Of a DNA stretch of 64,000 bases, positions 43,117 to 52,568 are shown in pieces; within the stretch, counting starts at the first letter, position 1; every line of letters begins with the position of its first letter. The notes below the pieces were generated by a model. It worked only from the letters and a program-made list of their open reading frames with translations, was not told the DNA's origin and ran no database searches. Position numbers and translations under genes: made by a program. This stretch comes from SAR86 cluster bacterium (lineage in GTDB: Bacteria > Pseudomonadota > Gammaproteobacteria > Magnimaribacterales > Magnimaribacteraceae): positions 310,001 to 374,000 of the forward strand of contig CP097969.1 in the NCBI GenBank assembly GCA_023703575.1. Direction: 5' to 3'.

Positions 43117-44712
43117 GTGTATTCAAGAAGAACTTTTCTGAAGATTTCCGGAGTGCTTGCTACGCTTCTAGCAGGTGGTTACATCTTTCGCAATTCAAGT
43201 TTTACTAAAGTAAAGCATATTTTATCTTCAGCAAGTCATGAAAAACTTGCTGTTTCATTATCATTATCAAAAGGTGTCGAAAATCTTGATCTTATCCTTA
43301 ATAATAAAATTCTTGTTACTGGAAGACCTATTGATCGTGAAGGCAAACATTGGCAATTTATTTCAGATGAACTTCTTTCAGATACATCTTATGAACTTGA
43401 GTTATTTTCTGAGAAAGAATCAATTTTTGAGCCTTGGCAGTTGAAGACTTTTCCTGATCCTGAATCCGAAGTCAAAAATATCTCTATGATGGCCTTTACA
43501 TGTGCTGGAGGCGGAGATGGTTTTAAAGCTTCTGGTAAAGAGTTTTTTAAGTCTTTTAAGTTTAGACAAAAGATTTTTGATGAAGGCCTATCCAGAAATC
43601 CTGATTTCGCCATCTCGATAGGAGACCATATCTATTTCGATCTTAGAGGGGAAAATTTTCCTCCAGTTGGACGAAACAGTAAGTTGATAAAGTTTTTTGT
43701 GGGAGGGTATTTAAAATTTAGGTACGGTGTTTTTAATAGATCTGAAAGCGCAGACAGTGAAAATAATGAAACAATCTTAAAAAAAATCGGTAATGAACAA
43801 ATAGCAGCTCTTTATGGTACTAAATTTAAAAGTACTCCAATTTTCTTTATTCCCGATGACCATGACTATTTTGAGAATGATGATGCAGAAGAAGATTTGG
43901 TAACCTTTCCGGCTGATGCATTCAGTAAAGGTGCTTTTCAAAAAATGGCTGATCTTTTTTATCCTCCTTTTATCGATACTCCAGATAATAAGCCAGGAAG
44001 AAGGACTGGCCGAATAAGGTATGGAAATGCTTTTGAGGGACTTATAGCAGATTGCGCAGGAAATATGACTCTTGGCGAAGAAAAAGCAGTTTTAATTTCT
44101 AGTGAAGATGAAAAATGGCTTATATCCCGAATAACCGACTCAAAAGCAAAGCATCTAGCTTTTATCCCATCACATCCACTAGGATATACTGCAGGAAAAT
44201 GGAGGGAGTGGTATCCCGATGTTGTCGCCGAGGAAGGGACATCTGGCACAGTAATAAATGAATTACTATCAGGTAGAAAAGGATCTCTAACAATCGATGC
44301 AAATAAATACCTTTGGCAAAAGGGATGGTTTTTACAACATCAGCGTTTACTTCAAAGTATTTCAGAAAGAGCTGGTTCAAGGTTTATCTTCTCAGGAGAT
44401 ATACATGCATTGGGTGCCGCCTCAATCCTTCAATCAGATACAATGACTTTAAATAGAGAGGTTAAAACCTTTTTGGTTGGGCCCATAAGTAGCTCAACAG
44501 GAACTTGGCCCTCTTTTGCCCGCGGTATTACAGCTGACAATCCTAATCAACTTATCTGTCAATCTTTGTATAGAACTAAAGAAGAAAATGGTTTTACTTT
44601 CTTTACTATAGAAAATGAGCAAGCAGTTGCTGAGATCAATTCTTGTGGTGGTCACAATCCAGAAAATTTGGAAACTGGAGAGATGATTTCTAGTGAAAAG
44701 ATTTACATATGA
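43117..44712 (+). CDS. PhoD-like metallophosphatase with Tat signal
   Basis: 531 residues from GTG 43117. SRRTFLKISG is a twin-arginine signal followed by a hydrophobic helix, so it is likely exported folded. ISIGDHIYFD, FIPDDHDYFEND and FSGDIHALGAA are the metal-binding Asp/His/Asn motifs of the PhoD alkaline phosphatase/phosphodiesterase family. Substrate is presumably an organic phosphate or phosphodiester. It overlaps the next gene by four bases (ATGA), sharing a transcript. Confidence 0.88.
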   Translation: MYSRRTFLKISGVLATLLAGGYIFRNSSFTKVKHILSSASHEKLAVSLSLSKGVENLDLILNNKILVTGRPIDREGKHWQFISDELLSDTSYELELFSEKESIFEPWQLKTFPDPESEVKNISMMAFTCAGGGDGFKASGKEFFKSFKFRQKIFDEGLSRNPDFAISIGDHIYFDLRGENFPPVGRNSKLIKFFVGGYLKFRYGVFNRSESADSENNETILKKIGNEQIAALYGTKFKSTPIFFIPDDHDYFENDDAEEDLVTFPADAFSKGAFQKMADLFYPPFIDTPDNKPGRRTGRIRYGNAFEGLIADCAGNMTLGEEKAVLISSEDEKWLISRITDSKAKHLAFIPSHPLGYTAGKWREWYPDVVAEEGTSGTVINELLSGRKGSLTIDANKYLWQKGWFLQHQRLLQSISERAGSRFIFSGDIHALGAASILQSDTMTLNREVKTFLVGPISSSTGTWPSFARGITADNPNQLICQSLYRTKEENGFTFFTIENEQAVAEINSCGGHNPENLETGEMISSEKIYI

Positions 44713-45563
44713 AATTATTGAGTTCTGATATCAAAACAAAGGAAATCTTGGACTGGAAGGGTGTTCACCTTTTAAATTACCAGTTTTCAGCTTGTTCGAT
44801 GAAAACTAGAATTTATCTAAACTTAAAAAAAATACCATTTACATCACATCAAATAAATCTTTCTACTGGCGAGAACTTCTCTGAATGGTTTCAGGGCATT
44901 AACCCAAGATCTCTAGTGCCAGTTCTAATACATGATGGAGAGGTTCATATAGAGAGCAATGATATTCTTGAGCATCTCGAGGGATGCTTCAAAGAATCCC
45001 CTTTAATTCCAGAGAACATGGAAGAGAAGGTTAAAGAAATATTGAAATTTGAAGATAATCTGCATGTTGATATAAGAAATATTACCTTTAAGTTTTTGGT
45101 TCCACGATTTTTAAACAAAGGAAAGTCTGTTCAGCCTAAAGCAAAAAATAAAGCTACTTTAAATGGAGAATTAGACTCTATGGATGATGTAAATAGAAAT
45201 TTTTGGGAGCAGTACGAAAAGTATGGGATAACGGACGAAGATGCAAGCAAGTCTTTGATTCATATTAGAACTGCTTTGGACGATCTCAACGATCAATTAA
45301 AGGATAGTCAATATATTTTAGGTGCGGAACTATCTTTAGTCGATATTGCCTGGTTTATTTACGCAACGAGAATACAACATGCAAATTATCCACTTCAAAG
45401 ATTACACCCTAATGTGTTTGGTTGGTATGAAAGACTATATGCAAATAATCTCTTTAGAAAAGAAGTAAGAAGGCCTTTGATAATGCAGTTTGTATTATAT
45501 GTTCATTCCTTGATCTTGCGCTTGAAAGGTAGATCAATTGAAGATTTTCTTTTAGATCAATAA
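44709..45563 (+). CDS. Glutathione S-transferase
   Basis: 284 residues. The N-terminal FSACSMKTRIYLNLKKIPF contains a Ser/Cys region, RSLVPVLIHDGEVHIESNDIL the cis-Pro and glutathione-binding pair, and YILGAELSLVDIAWFIYA the N-capping box. The extended N-terminal domain, with an insertion before residue 110, resembles lignin-type or sigma-like bacterial GSTs. ATG 44709 overlaps the phosphatase TGA, and the TauE gene starts on the base after its stop. Substrate unknown. Confidence 0.9.
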   Translation: MKLLSSDIKTKEILDWKGVHLLNYQFSACSMKTRIYLNLKKIPFTSHQINLSTGENFSEWFQGINPRSLVPVLIHDGEVHIESNDILEHLEGCFKESPLIPENMEEKVKEILKFEDNLHVDIRNITFKFLVPRFLNKGKSVQPKAKNKATLNGELDSMDDVNRNFWEQYEKYGITDEDASKSLIHIRTALDDLNDQLKDSQYILGAELSLVDIAWFIYATRIQHANYPLQRLHPNVFGWYERLYANNLFRKEVRRPLIMQFVLYVHSLILRLKGRSIEDFLLDQ

Positions 45564-46313
45564 ATGGAATTAGATTTAATTTTCATTTTTATATTATTTG
45601 CAACCTTCGCAACAGCTTTTTTATCCTCTATTTTTGGCATGCTCGGTGGCCTTATTCTTATGGGAATATTGATTAGTTTCCTTTCCGTAGGACCTGCGAT
45701 GGTGCTTCATGGTCTAATTCAAGCAACATCAAATGGATATAGAGCATGGCTCAATAGAACAGATATCAATTGGAAAATTATTTCAATGCTGCTAATAGGC
45801 AGTACTATAGCTTTAATCTTTCTATTTTTTATAGCTTTCGAACCTAGTCAAATATTGATTATATTTGCATTAGGACTATTGCCTTATATTGCATGGATAG
45901 TCCCAAAAGAACTTGCTCTGGATATAACAAAAGCAGGTACGGGAGTTTTAGCAGGTTGCGTAGTGGTTCTAACAAACTTAGTAGCTGGTGTTGGCGGTCC
46001 GTTGTTAGATGTTTTTTTTCAAAGAGTAGATATGACGAGACATCAAGTCGTTGCTACTAAGGCAGTAGCACAAACTATTGGACATATTTCCAAAATTATT
46101 TTTTTTGGAGGACTGTTGACTTATAGTCTAAAAAATTGGCCTGAGCCTATATTCTTGCTCTTAGCAATATTTTTATCTGTCGTAGGAACTACTCTTGGTA
46201 AGAAGGTTTTAGATATAATAGATGATGAAATATTTTTCAGATGGACTCAACGAATTGTCCTTTCTGTAGGAGCGGTTTTTATTGGTAGAGGTATTTTTTT
46301 ACTTTCACAATAA
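45564..46313 (+). CDS. TauE/SafE-family sulfite/organosulfur exporter
   Basis: 249 residues with about eight hydrophobic segments. SSIFGMLGGLILMGILISFL at the N-terminus and LVAGVGGPLLDVFF plus KAVAQTIGHISKIIFF in the middle are typical of the TauE/SafE family, which exports sulfite, sulfoacetate or similar anions in known cases. The ATG follows the preceding GST stop immediately. In this operon it could expel a sulfur-containing or other organic acid produced by the neighbouring enzymes. Confidence 0.88.
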   Translation: MELDLIFIFILFATFATAFLSSIFGMLGGLILMGILISFLSVGPAMVLHGLIQATSNGYRAWLNRTDINWKIISMLLIGSTIALIFLFFIAFEPSQILIIFALGLLPYIAWIVPKELALDITKAGTGVLAGCVVVLTNLVAGVGGPLLDVFFQRVDMTRHQVVATKAVAQTIGHISKIIFFGGLLTYSLKNWPEPIFLLLAIFLSVVGTTLGKKVLDIIDDEIFFRWTQRIVLSVGAVFIGRGIFLLSQ

Positions 46314-46345
46314 ACATGCACTGAAAAAATCAATTAAGTAGTTTT

Positions 46346-47113
46346 ATGAATAGATTAGAAGACAAAGTAGCTATAGTCACTGGTGCAACTGGGGGCATAG
46401 GAAGAGCTACTACAGAACTTTTTCTTAAAGAAGGTGCGAGTGTTTTGATGGTTGATTTAAGTGAAGACGATCTTGTTAATGCAATTAAAGAGATTGATTC
46501 TAACAAGGTAAGTTATTTTAAAGGAGATGTGTCACTACTTTCAGACAATCAAAAAGCAGTAGATTTGGCACTTGAAAGATATGGAGGTGTAGATATTTTC
46601 ATAGCTAATGCAGGTGTGGCTGGAGAAATTCAGTCAATAGTTGATTATGATGAAGAGGTATTTGATAGTGTAATGGCAGTGAATGCAAAGGGCCCTTTTC
46701 TGGGCTTAAAGGCAGTTATACCAGCTTTAAATGAAAGAGGGGGAGGAAGTGTGGTTATAACTTCAAGTGTAGCAGGCGTTACAGGAGCATCTCTATTATC
46801 CCCATACGTGATGAGCAAACATGCCGTTGTAGGTTTGACTAAATCAGCTGCTAAAGAATGTGCTGAGATGAAGATAAGGGTTAATTCGGTAAATCCTTCT
46901 CCTGTAGAGACACAAATGATGAGAGTTTTAGAAGACGGTTTCTCCGAGATTACTGGAGAAGAAACTAGTAAAGGTTCTTTGGCAGAACAGATACCTTTAG
47001 GTCGATATGCTGAAGCCGATGAGATAGCTAAGTTGATGTTATTTCTTTCTAGTGATGAGAGTGAGTTTATCACCGGTTCTGTGCACACAATTGATGGAGG
47101 TTTCACAGCATAA
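46346..47113 (+). CDS. Short-chain dehydrogenase/reductase
   Basis: 255 residues with a full SDR set: TGATGGIGRAT (13-23), NAGVAGE, TSSVAGVTGASLLSPYVMSKHA with catalytic S, Y and K, and the C-terminal ITGSVHTIDGGFTA. NAD(P)-dependent oxidation of a secondary alcohol is expected; the Asp in LMVDLSEDD at the end of strand 2 hints at NAD preference. The photolyase gene starts on the base after its stop. Confidence 0.93.
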   Translation: MNRLEDKVAIVTGATGGIGRATTELFLKEGASVLMVDLSEDDLVNAIKEIDSNKVSYFKGDVSLLSDNQKAVDLALERYGGVDIFIANAGVAGEIQSIVDYDEEVFDSVMAVNAKGPFLGLKAVIPALNERGGGSVVITSSVAGVTGASLLSPYVMSKHAVVGLTKSAAKECAEMKIRVNSVNPSPVETQMMRVLEDGFSEITGEETSKGSLAEQIPLGRYAEADEIAKLMLFLSSDESEFITGSVHTIDGGFTA

Positions 47114-48553
47114 ATGTCAGAAAAAATTGCAGTACATTGGTTTAGACAAGATTTAAGAATTAAAGATAATCCTTCGCTTGAGGCAGCCAGCAAGTGCGAC
47201 TCATTTATTCCCATCTATATTTTGGACGATACTAATTCTGGAGAATTCAAAATGGGTTCCGCTAGTAGATGGTGGTTATATCACTCTTTAAATAAGCTTA
47301 ATGAAAGTTTAGGTGGAAGTTTGAGATTATTTAAAGGAGACCCATGCGAAATATTGCCCAAACTTATTGAGGATTATTCTGTTTCTAATGTTTTTTGGAA
47401 TAGATGTTATGAGCCCTGGAGGATCGATAGAGACAAGAAAATAAAAAACGAACTAGAGACAAATAATATAATTGTAGAAAGTTTTTGTGGTTCTTTGTTA
47501 TGGGAACCCTGGAATATTTCTAAAGACGATGGGACTCCATATAGAGTTTTTACCCCTTATTATAAAAAAGGATGCCTAAATGCTAGTGAGCCAAGACTAC
47601 CAATAAGCGAACCTAGCTTTGAGAATATCTCTAAGAAAGATAATGTTTCAGATAACTTGGAAAGTTTGGATCTACTGCCAAAGTCTAATTGGTATGCAGG
47701 TTTCGAGGAGGAATGGAATCCAGGAGAAAAGGGTGCAGAACAGAATTTAGAAGAATTTCTTGAACATGGTTTATTGAACTACAAAGAAGGTAGAAACTTC
47801 CCTTCACAAAAATTTGTATCAAGATTATCTCCACATTTACATTTTGGTGAAATATCACCTAATGAAGTTTGGTATCGAGCTAAAACAAAAGAAACTATTT
47901 CAGGGATAGATAAGAGCCTTGCTCATTTTCATAGCGAGTTAGGCTGGAGAGAGTTCTCATATTACCTTCTTTATCATTTTCCTGATTTTCCTAGTGTTAA
48001 TTTTCAAAAGAAATTCGATTCATTTCCTTGGAAAGAAAATAAAGATCTTTTAAAACTTTGGCAGTCAGGAAAAACTGGATATCCCATTGTTGATGCAGGT
48101 ATGAGAGAGCTATGGCAGACAGGCTATATGCACAATAGACTGAGAATGATTGTCGGTTCTTTTTTAGTTAAAAATCTTCTAATACACTGGCTTGAAGGTG
48201 AAAAATGGTTTTGGGATTGTCTTGTGGATGCTGATTTAGCTAGTAATAGCGCGGGGTGGCAATGGGTGGCAGGATCTGGTGCTGATGCTGCTCCATACTT
48301 TAGAATCTTTAATCCTATTACACAGGGATTGAAGTTTGATCCAGACGGAGAATACACAAAAAAATATGTGCCTGAGTTGAAGAATTTACCAAATAAGTAC
48401 CTTTTTAGCCCTTGGGAAGCTCCTAAGGAAATCTTAGAATCTGCTGGTATAGAATTAGGAGTAGATTATCCAGAGCCTATCGTAGACTTGAAGATCTCTA
48501 GAGAACTTGCCCTGGAAGCTTTTGCTACAACTAAAAAAGAAGTAAATGAGTGA
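47114..48553 (+). CDS. phr: Deoxyribodipyrimidine photolyase
   Basis: 479 residues: N-terminal antenna domain starting VHWFRQDLRIKDNPSL (7-22), then the FAD domain with SRLSPHLHFGEISPNEVW, WREFSYYLLYHFP and the cluster NRLRMIVGSFLVKNLL, WQWVAGSGADAAPYFRIFNP. These are class I CPD photolyase or cryptochrome landmarks; CPD repair in the light is most likely. It begins directly after the SDR stop and overlaps the DUF4396-like gene by 8 bases. Confidence 0.95.
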   Translation: MSEKIAVHWFRQDLRIKDNPSLEAASKCDSFIPIYILDDTNSGEFKMGSASRWWLYHSLNKLNESLGGSLRLFKGDPCEILPKLIEDYSVSNVFWNRCYEPWRIDRDKKIKNELETNNIIVESFCGSLLWEPWNISKDDGTPYRVFTPYYKKGCLNASEPRLPISEPSFENISKKDNVSDNLESLDLLPKSNWYAGFEEEWNPGEKGAEQNLEEFLEHGLLNYKEGRNFPSQKFVSRLSPHLHFGEISPNEVWYRAKTKETISGIDKSLAHFHSELGWREFSYYLLYHFPDFPSVNFQKKFDSFPWKENKDLLKLWQSGKTGYPIVDAGMRELWQTGYMHNRLRMIVGSFLVKNLLIHWLEGEKWFWDCLVDADLASNSAGWQWVAGSGADAAPYFRIFNPITQGLKFDPDGEYTKKYVPELKNLPNKYLFSPWEAPKEILESAGIELGVDYPEPIVDLKISRELALEAFATTKKEVNE

Positions 48554-49001
48554 ATTAAATATTCAGAATCAACAAGATAATTCTATTTCTTGGACTTGCA
48601 GGCATACATGGAAGCGTTCATCTATCAATACTCTCTGGTGCCTATTAGGGTGCTCTATTGGAGATTTTGGGACTATTCTTTTTTTCCAAATAAATGAAAT
48701 TCCATTTCCAATGTTGGGAATAATGACCTTGGCAATTATTAATGGTTTGATTACTTCCATCATCCTAGAAACTATAATTCTTTCCAGACAGATGAGATTA
48801 AAAGAAGCATTCAGTACAGCTACTGGAATGTCTCTCATTTCTATGTTGTCAATGGAGATAGCCATGAATACTGTTGATGTAGTATTCGCTGGAGGAGTTC
48901 TAGTCTGGTGGATCATACCTTTTATGCTATTAGCGGGTTTTATAACTCCCTTACCTTATAACTACTACAGATTAAAAAAATATAATATTGCCTGTCACTA
49001 A
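48546..49001 (+). CDS. DUF4396-like membrane protein
   Basis: 151 residues. After a polar N-terminus, WKRSSINTLWCLLGCSIGDFGTI is characteristic of DUF4396-domain proteins, with about four hydrophobic helices (MLGIMTLAIINGLITSIIL, AFSTATGMSLISML, VLVWWIIPFMLLAGFI). Function is unknown. The ATG overlaps the photolyase end; the ACT-domain gene starts two bases after its stop. Confidence 0.8.
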   Translation: MSELNIQNQQDNSISWTCRHTWKRSSINTLWCLLGCSIGDFGTILFFQINEIPFPMLGIMTLAIINGLITSIILETIILSRQMRLKEAFSTATGMSLISMLSMEIAMNTVDVVFAGGVLVWWIIPFMLLAGFITPLPYNYYRLKKYNIACH

Positions 49002-49003
49002 GA

Positions 49004-49405
49004 ATGCCAGGTAAGACTAATTTAAAAGAGATATTGCGTAATATTAATCCTCGCTTGCTTGATGAGACTTTTGTTTTCATTACTTCAAGCGAACCTCTTG
49101 AGGATTTATTTAACTCACTTAAGCCAAAAGCAACTTTTTTAGAAGATGAAGGCATTACTTTAGTGATTAATCAAAAGGACGCGGATGCGCATTCTTTACA
49201 ATATGATGGTATTTTCAAGTGTATATCCTTGGGAGTGCACTCAAGCCTGGAAAGTCATGGACTCATTTCAACCATTACAAGAGAGTTAACTAAGCACAGA
49301 ATATCTTCAAATATTTTCTCTGGATATTTTCATGACCATATTTTTGTTCAAAATAATTTGGCTGCAGAAGCATTAAAAGTTATATCCTCACTAGAGGATT
49401 CCTAA
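49004..49405 (+). CDS. ACT-domain protein (DUF2241-like)
   Basis: 133 residues in the pattern of stand-alone ACT-type proteins: LDETFVFITSS, GITLVINQKDAD, FKCISLGVHSSLESHGLISTITREL (regulatory ACT strand-helix region) and SGYFHDHIFV. Probably binds a small ligand such as an amino acid; no partner enzyme is attached. It follows the DUF4396-like gene and is followed after 55 bases by a GST. Confidence 0.82.
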   Translation: MPGKTNLKEILRNINPRLLDETFVFITSSEPLEDLFNSLKPKATFLEDEGITLVINQKDADAHSLQYDGIFKCISLGVHSSLESHGLISTITRELTKHRISSNIFSGYFHDHIFVQNNLAAEALKVISSLEDS

Positions 49406-49460
49406 GATTTCTTATGACTATGTTTACCCTTATAATGAGGCTTATTAAAAGGAGAGATTT

Positions 49461-50072
49461 ATGTTGAAGTTACATTTTGCACCAAATTCAAGAGCTGGAA
49501 GGATTCTTTGGCTTCTTGAAGAATTAGAGCTACCTTATGAACTAAATAAAATGGCGTTTAGCCCAACAGATTTAAAGTCTGATGAGCATAGAGCAAGACA
49601 TCCATTAGGCAGAGTTCCTGTTCTTGAGGATGGAGATACTCAAATATGGGAATCAGGAGCAATAACCGATTACATCCTAGAGAAACATAAGAATGGAGGA
49701 CTAAAACCCTCTGTTGATTCAGAACACTTTGCTAAATATTTACAGTGGTTTCACTACTGTGAAGGCATGGTAATGCCGCCAATGAATACAATCGTAGTTC
49801 ATACAGTCCTACTTCCTCCGGAGAGGAGAGACGAAACAGTTTTAGGTCAAGCTCAAAGACTTCTTTCTAATGCCTTGAAGCCTGTTGATGAAAATTTAGA
49901 AGGTAAAGACTATTTGATAGGTGATTTCTCAGGGGCTGACATAATGCTTGGACATTCCTGTTTTATGAGTAATAGATTGGGCTGTGTCTCAGATGAGATG
50001 ATCAATATTAAGGCTTATGTAGAGAAATTAGAAAACAGACCGGCTTTTAAAAAGGCTATTGAGACTCAATAA
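49461..50072 (+). CDS. Glutathione S-transferase
   Basis: 203 residues, near standard length. KLHFAPNSRAGRILWLLEELELPYEL (Ser/Asn active-site loop), RHPLGRVPVLEDGDTQIWESGAITDYI (cis-Pro and binding pair) and YLIGDFSGADIMLGHS (N-cap) are all visible. AGGAGAG precedes ATG 49461 well. The next GST-like gene starts two bases after its stop. Confidence 0.94.
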   Translation: MLKLHFAPNSRAGRILWLLEELELPYELNKMAFSPTDLKSDEHRARHPLGRVPVLEDGDTQIWESGAITDYILEKHKNGGLKPSVDSEHFAKYLQWFHYCEGMVMPPMNTIVVHTVLLPPERRDETVLGQAQRLLSNALKPVDENLEGKDYLIGDFSGADIMLGHSCFMSNRLGCVSDEMINIKAYVEKLENRPAFKKAIETQ

Positions 50073-50074
50073 GC

Positions 50075-50854
50075 TTGAACAAGATTAGGATATTCTCTTA
50101 TCTTCCTAATCCCAGGGTATGGAAGTCGATTATTACAGCCAAAATTGGTGGTATTGACCTGGAGGTTATTGGAGATAAACCAAATAACATGCCAAATTGG
50201 TTATGGGATTTTGATGCAAAGCCAATAACAGACGAAGATAAGTCTAAACTTAAGTCATTCGAAATCAAAAGCAAAAGAGGTTTTAAAGGCTCCCTATACA
50301 AGACAAACGAATTTATGGGTCAACATCCTTTTGGTACTGTACCAGCAGGATTCGTTGGCGAGGGTCGATTGGGAGTTTTTGAATCTAATAGTATCTTGAG
50401 AGCGGTTGCTAGAGAGTGTAAAGATAAATCACTTTATGGAGGCGATGATCTAAATTTAACCTCCAGAATAGATAGTTTTTTGGATGCTAATCTAGTTTTC
50501 TCAAGAGAATTTCAAGTCTATCTATTAGAGCTTGAAGATATAACCAAATATACTTATGAAAGAACTAAAGCCTCCTATGAGTTTTATCTTGATGGCTTGG
50601 AAAAAGCATTATCTCTTTCAAGTTTTATTGCTGGAGACCATCTAACTATTGCTGATATCTCATTCGTTTGTGAATTTGCACAGTTTTTAAGAGAAGGTCA
50701 TTATCTAGAGCAACTGAAGAAAAAGGATTTAACTTTGATAAGCATGAATTTTCAAACAGACTATCCTTTAACATTTAAGCACTTTAAGGCTTTAAGTAAT
50801 AAAAAGGAGTTTTTAGATGTTATGGGATCTTATTTAGACTGGTACGAAATGTAA
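50075..50854 (+). CDS. Glutathione S-transferase-like protein, TTG start
   Basis: 259 residues from TTG 50075, required because the first strand (KIRIFSYLPNPRVWKS) already begins at residue 3. FMGQHPFGTVPAGF contains the expected cis-Pro and VFESNSILRAVAREC the binding pair; SFIAGDHLTIADISFVCEF is the N-cap. An unusual insertion (about 35-80, rich in D/W/K) separates the first strand from the cis-Pro region. It is coupled to the GST before it and ends three bases before the hydroxylase gene. Confidence 0.85.
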   Translation: MNKIRIFSYLPNPRVWKSIITAKIGGIDLEVIGDKPNNMPNWLWDFDAKPITDEDKSKLKSFEIKSKRGFKGSLYKTNEFMGQHPFGTVPAGFVGEGRLGVFESNSILRAVARECKDKSLYGGDDLNLTSRIDSFLDANLVFSREFQVYLLELEDITKYTYERTKASYEFYLDGLEKALSLSSFIAGDHLTIADISFVCEFAQFLREGHYLEQLKKKDLTLISMNFQTDYPLTFKHFKALSNKKEFLDVMGSYLDWYEM

Positions 50855-50857
50855 ATT

Positions 50858-52048
50858 ATGGACTATGTTGAAATAGCTGTACCATTTTTTTTACTGGCTC
50901 TTGTCCTCGAATTAGCTTATGGGAAACTTATTGGCAAGAATACCTATAGATTAAATGACACGATCAGTAGTCTATTCATGGGTTCTATAAGAGGTACGAG
51001 CGGGATTCTTAAGATAGGTTTTAGCGGCTATGTGTACTATCAAATTGAAACACATTTTTCCCTCTGGAGAATGGATAGTAGTCTTTGGATTACTTGGATA
51101 TTTGCATTTATTGCATACGATTTCTTTTATTATTGGTTTCACCGTATAAGTCATGAGAGACAGATTTTTTGGGCATCGCACGTAGCTCATCATCAAAGCG
51201 AAGAATATAATTTATCGACTGCTTTGAGACAGACTGGTACAGGATTTTTTATATCTTGGATTTTCTATATCCCCTTATTCTTAGTTGGAGTTCCTTCTTA
51301 TGTGATGGTTTCAGTTGGTACTCTTAATTTGGTTTATCAGTTCTGGGTTCATTCTAGGCATATCCCTAAACTTGGATGGTATGAGTTATTCTTCGTAACT
51401 CCCTCAAATCATCGGGTTCATCATGCCCAGAATGATTTATACATTGACAGGAATTATGGTGGTGTTTTTATTATTTGGGACAGACTATTCTCAACTTATC
51501 AGGAGGAGAAAGATGATGAAAAGTGTGTTTATGGAATAAGAAGTGCACTTAAGACCTTCGATCCAGTGAAAGCAAATATCCATATTTATCAAAAGATTTT
51601 TAAGGATTTGTCTTACTCACTTTCCTTAAGAAACTTTTATTCTGTAATAACTGCCAGAACAGGCTGGTCGCCTGAAGGAATATCCGATGATAACTTTGAT
51701 CCCAATAGTTTTGAGAAGCATGATCCGCATATAAAGACCCTTACAAAATTTTATGCCTTCATTCAGTTTTTATGCATGTCTTATGCAGCTGTAATCCTGT
51801 TTGCAGACACGAATATGGAATATGACCATGGTGTTATGTTGATTTGTATAGTTATCTTTTCAATGTTCTGTACTGCGAAATGGCTAGATGCTGAAAAGAT
51901 AATTAAATTAGAGTATTTAAAGTCGGTGATGATCTTTATTTGTCTGTGCTATCTTTATTCGTTTAGTCCAGGGATTTTTCTGATTAATGTTTTGTTTTTT
52001 TACTTACTGCTAAATATTGCTTTCTTACCTTTTTTAGATAGGGAGTGA
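50858..52048 (+). CDS. Sterol desaturase / fatty-acid hydroxylase family protein
   Basis: 396 residues with several TM helices. The tri-histidine boxes are present: HRISH, HVAHH and HRVHHAQND, with FFYYWFHRISHERQIFWASH and GGVFIIWDRLFSTYQEE as family flanks; the layout resembles alkylglycerol monooxygenase-type proteins. A di-iron membrane hydroxylase acting on a lipid is the likely role. The C-terminal third adds further hydrophobic segments. The apt gene follows after five bases. Confidence 0.92.
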   Translation: MDYVEIAVPFFLLALVLELAYGKLIGKNTYRLNDTISSLFMGSIRGTSGILKIGFSGYVYYQIETHFSLWRMDSSLWITWIFAFIAYDFFYYWFHRISHERQIFWASHVAHHQSEEYNLSTALRQTGTGFFISWIFYIPLFLVGVPSYVMVSVGTLNLVYQFWVHSRHIPKLGWYELFFVTPSNHRVHHAQNDLYIDRNYGGVFIIWDRLFSTYQEEKDDEKCVYGIRSALKTFDPVKANIHIYQKIFKDLSYSLSLRNFYSVITARTGWSPEGISDDNFDPNSFEKHDPHIKTLTKFYAFIQFLCMSYAAVILFADTNMEYDHGVMLICIVIFSMFCTAKWLDAEKIIKLEYLKSVMIFICLCYLYSFSPGIFLINVLFFYLLLNIAFLPFLDRE

Positions 52049-52052
52049 ATTT

Positions 52053-52568
52053 ATGGAAGATCTTCAAAAATGGATTAAGAGTTACCCAGATTTTCCTTCA
52101 AAAGGAATTCTTTTCAGAGATATAAGTCCCCTATTGGCTGAACCTTCAGCATTGAGCCTTTTGAAAGATAAATTTGTTGAGACCATTAGACCTCTTTCGC
52201 CAGATTACATTGCAGGTATAGATGCGAGAGGGTTTTTATTCTGTACTTTGGTAGCAGAACAATTAGGGCTTGGAGCATTGATGATTAGAAAGCCAAATAA
52301 GCTTCCTGGAAAGCTCATAGAGAAAAGTTATGAGCTTGAATATGGCACTAATTCATTGAGCATTCAAAAGATAAATCTAAAGAATAAATCTGTTGTTATT
52401 ATAGACGATCTATTGGCTACCGGAGGGTCCATGCAATGTTCAAAGGAGTTATTAGAGTCTTTGGGTGCGAATGTGGTAGGAGGAGCTGTAGTTATTGAGC
52501 TTACATCCCTGAAAGGATCTTCTCAACTCAATATGCCAATCATAAGTCTCATTAGTTATGCAGACTGA
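52053..52568 (+). CDS. apt: Adenine phosphoribosyltransferase
   Basis: 171 residues. The start YPDFPSKGILFRDISPLL is a hallmark of Apt; the PRPP motif VVIIDDLLATGGS is at 114-126 and IRKPNKLPGKLIEKSYELEYG is the adenine-specific flap/hood. Makes AMP from adenine and PRPP. The next gene, a 5'-methylthioadenosine/S-adenosylhomocysteine nucleosidase-like protein, overlaps its 3' end by 11 bases; that enzyme would supply adenine, a coherent salvage pair. Confidence 0.95.
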   Translation: MEDLQKWIKSYPDFPSKGILFRDISPLLAEPSALSLLKDKFVETIRPLSPDYIAGIDARGFLFCTLVAEQLGLGALMIRKPNKLPGKLIEKSYELEYGTNSLSIQKINLKNKSVVIIDDLLATGGSMQCSKELLESLGANVVGGAVVIELTSLKGSSQLNMPIISLISYAD

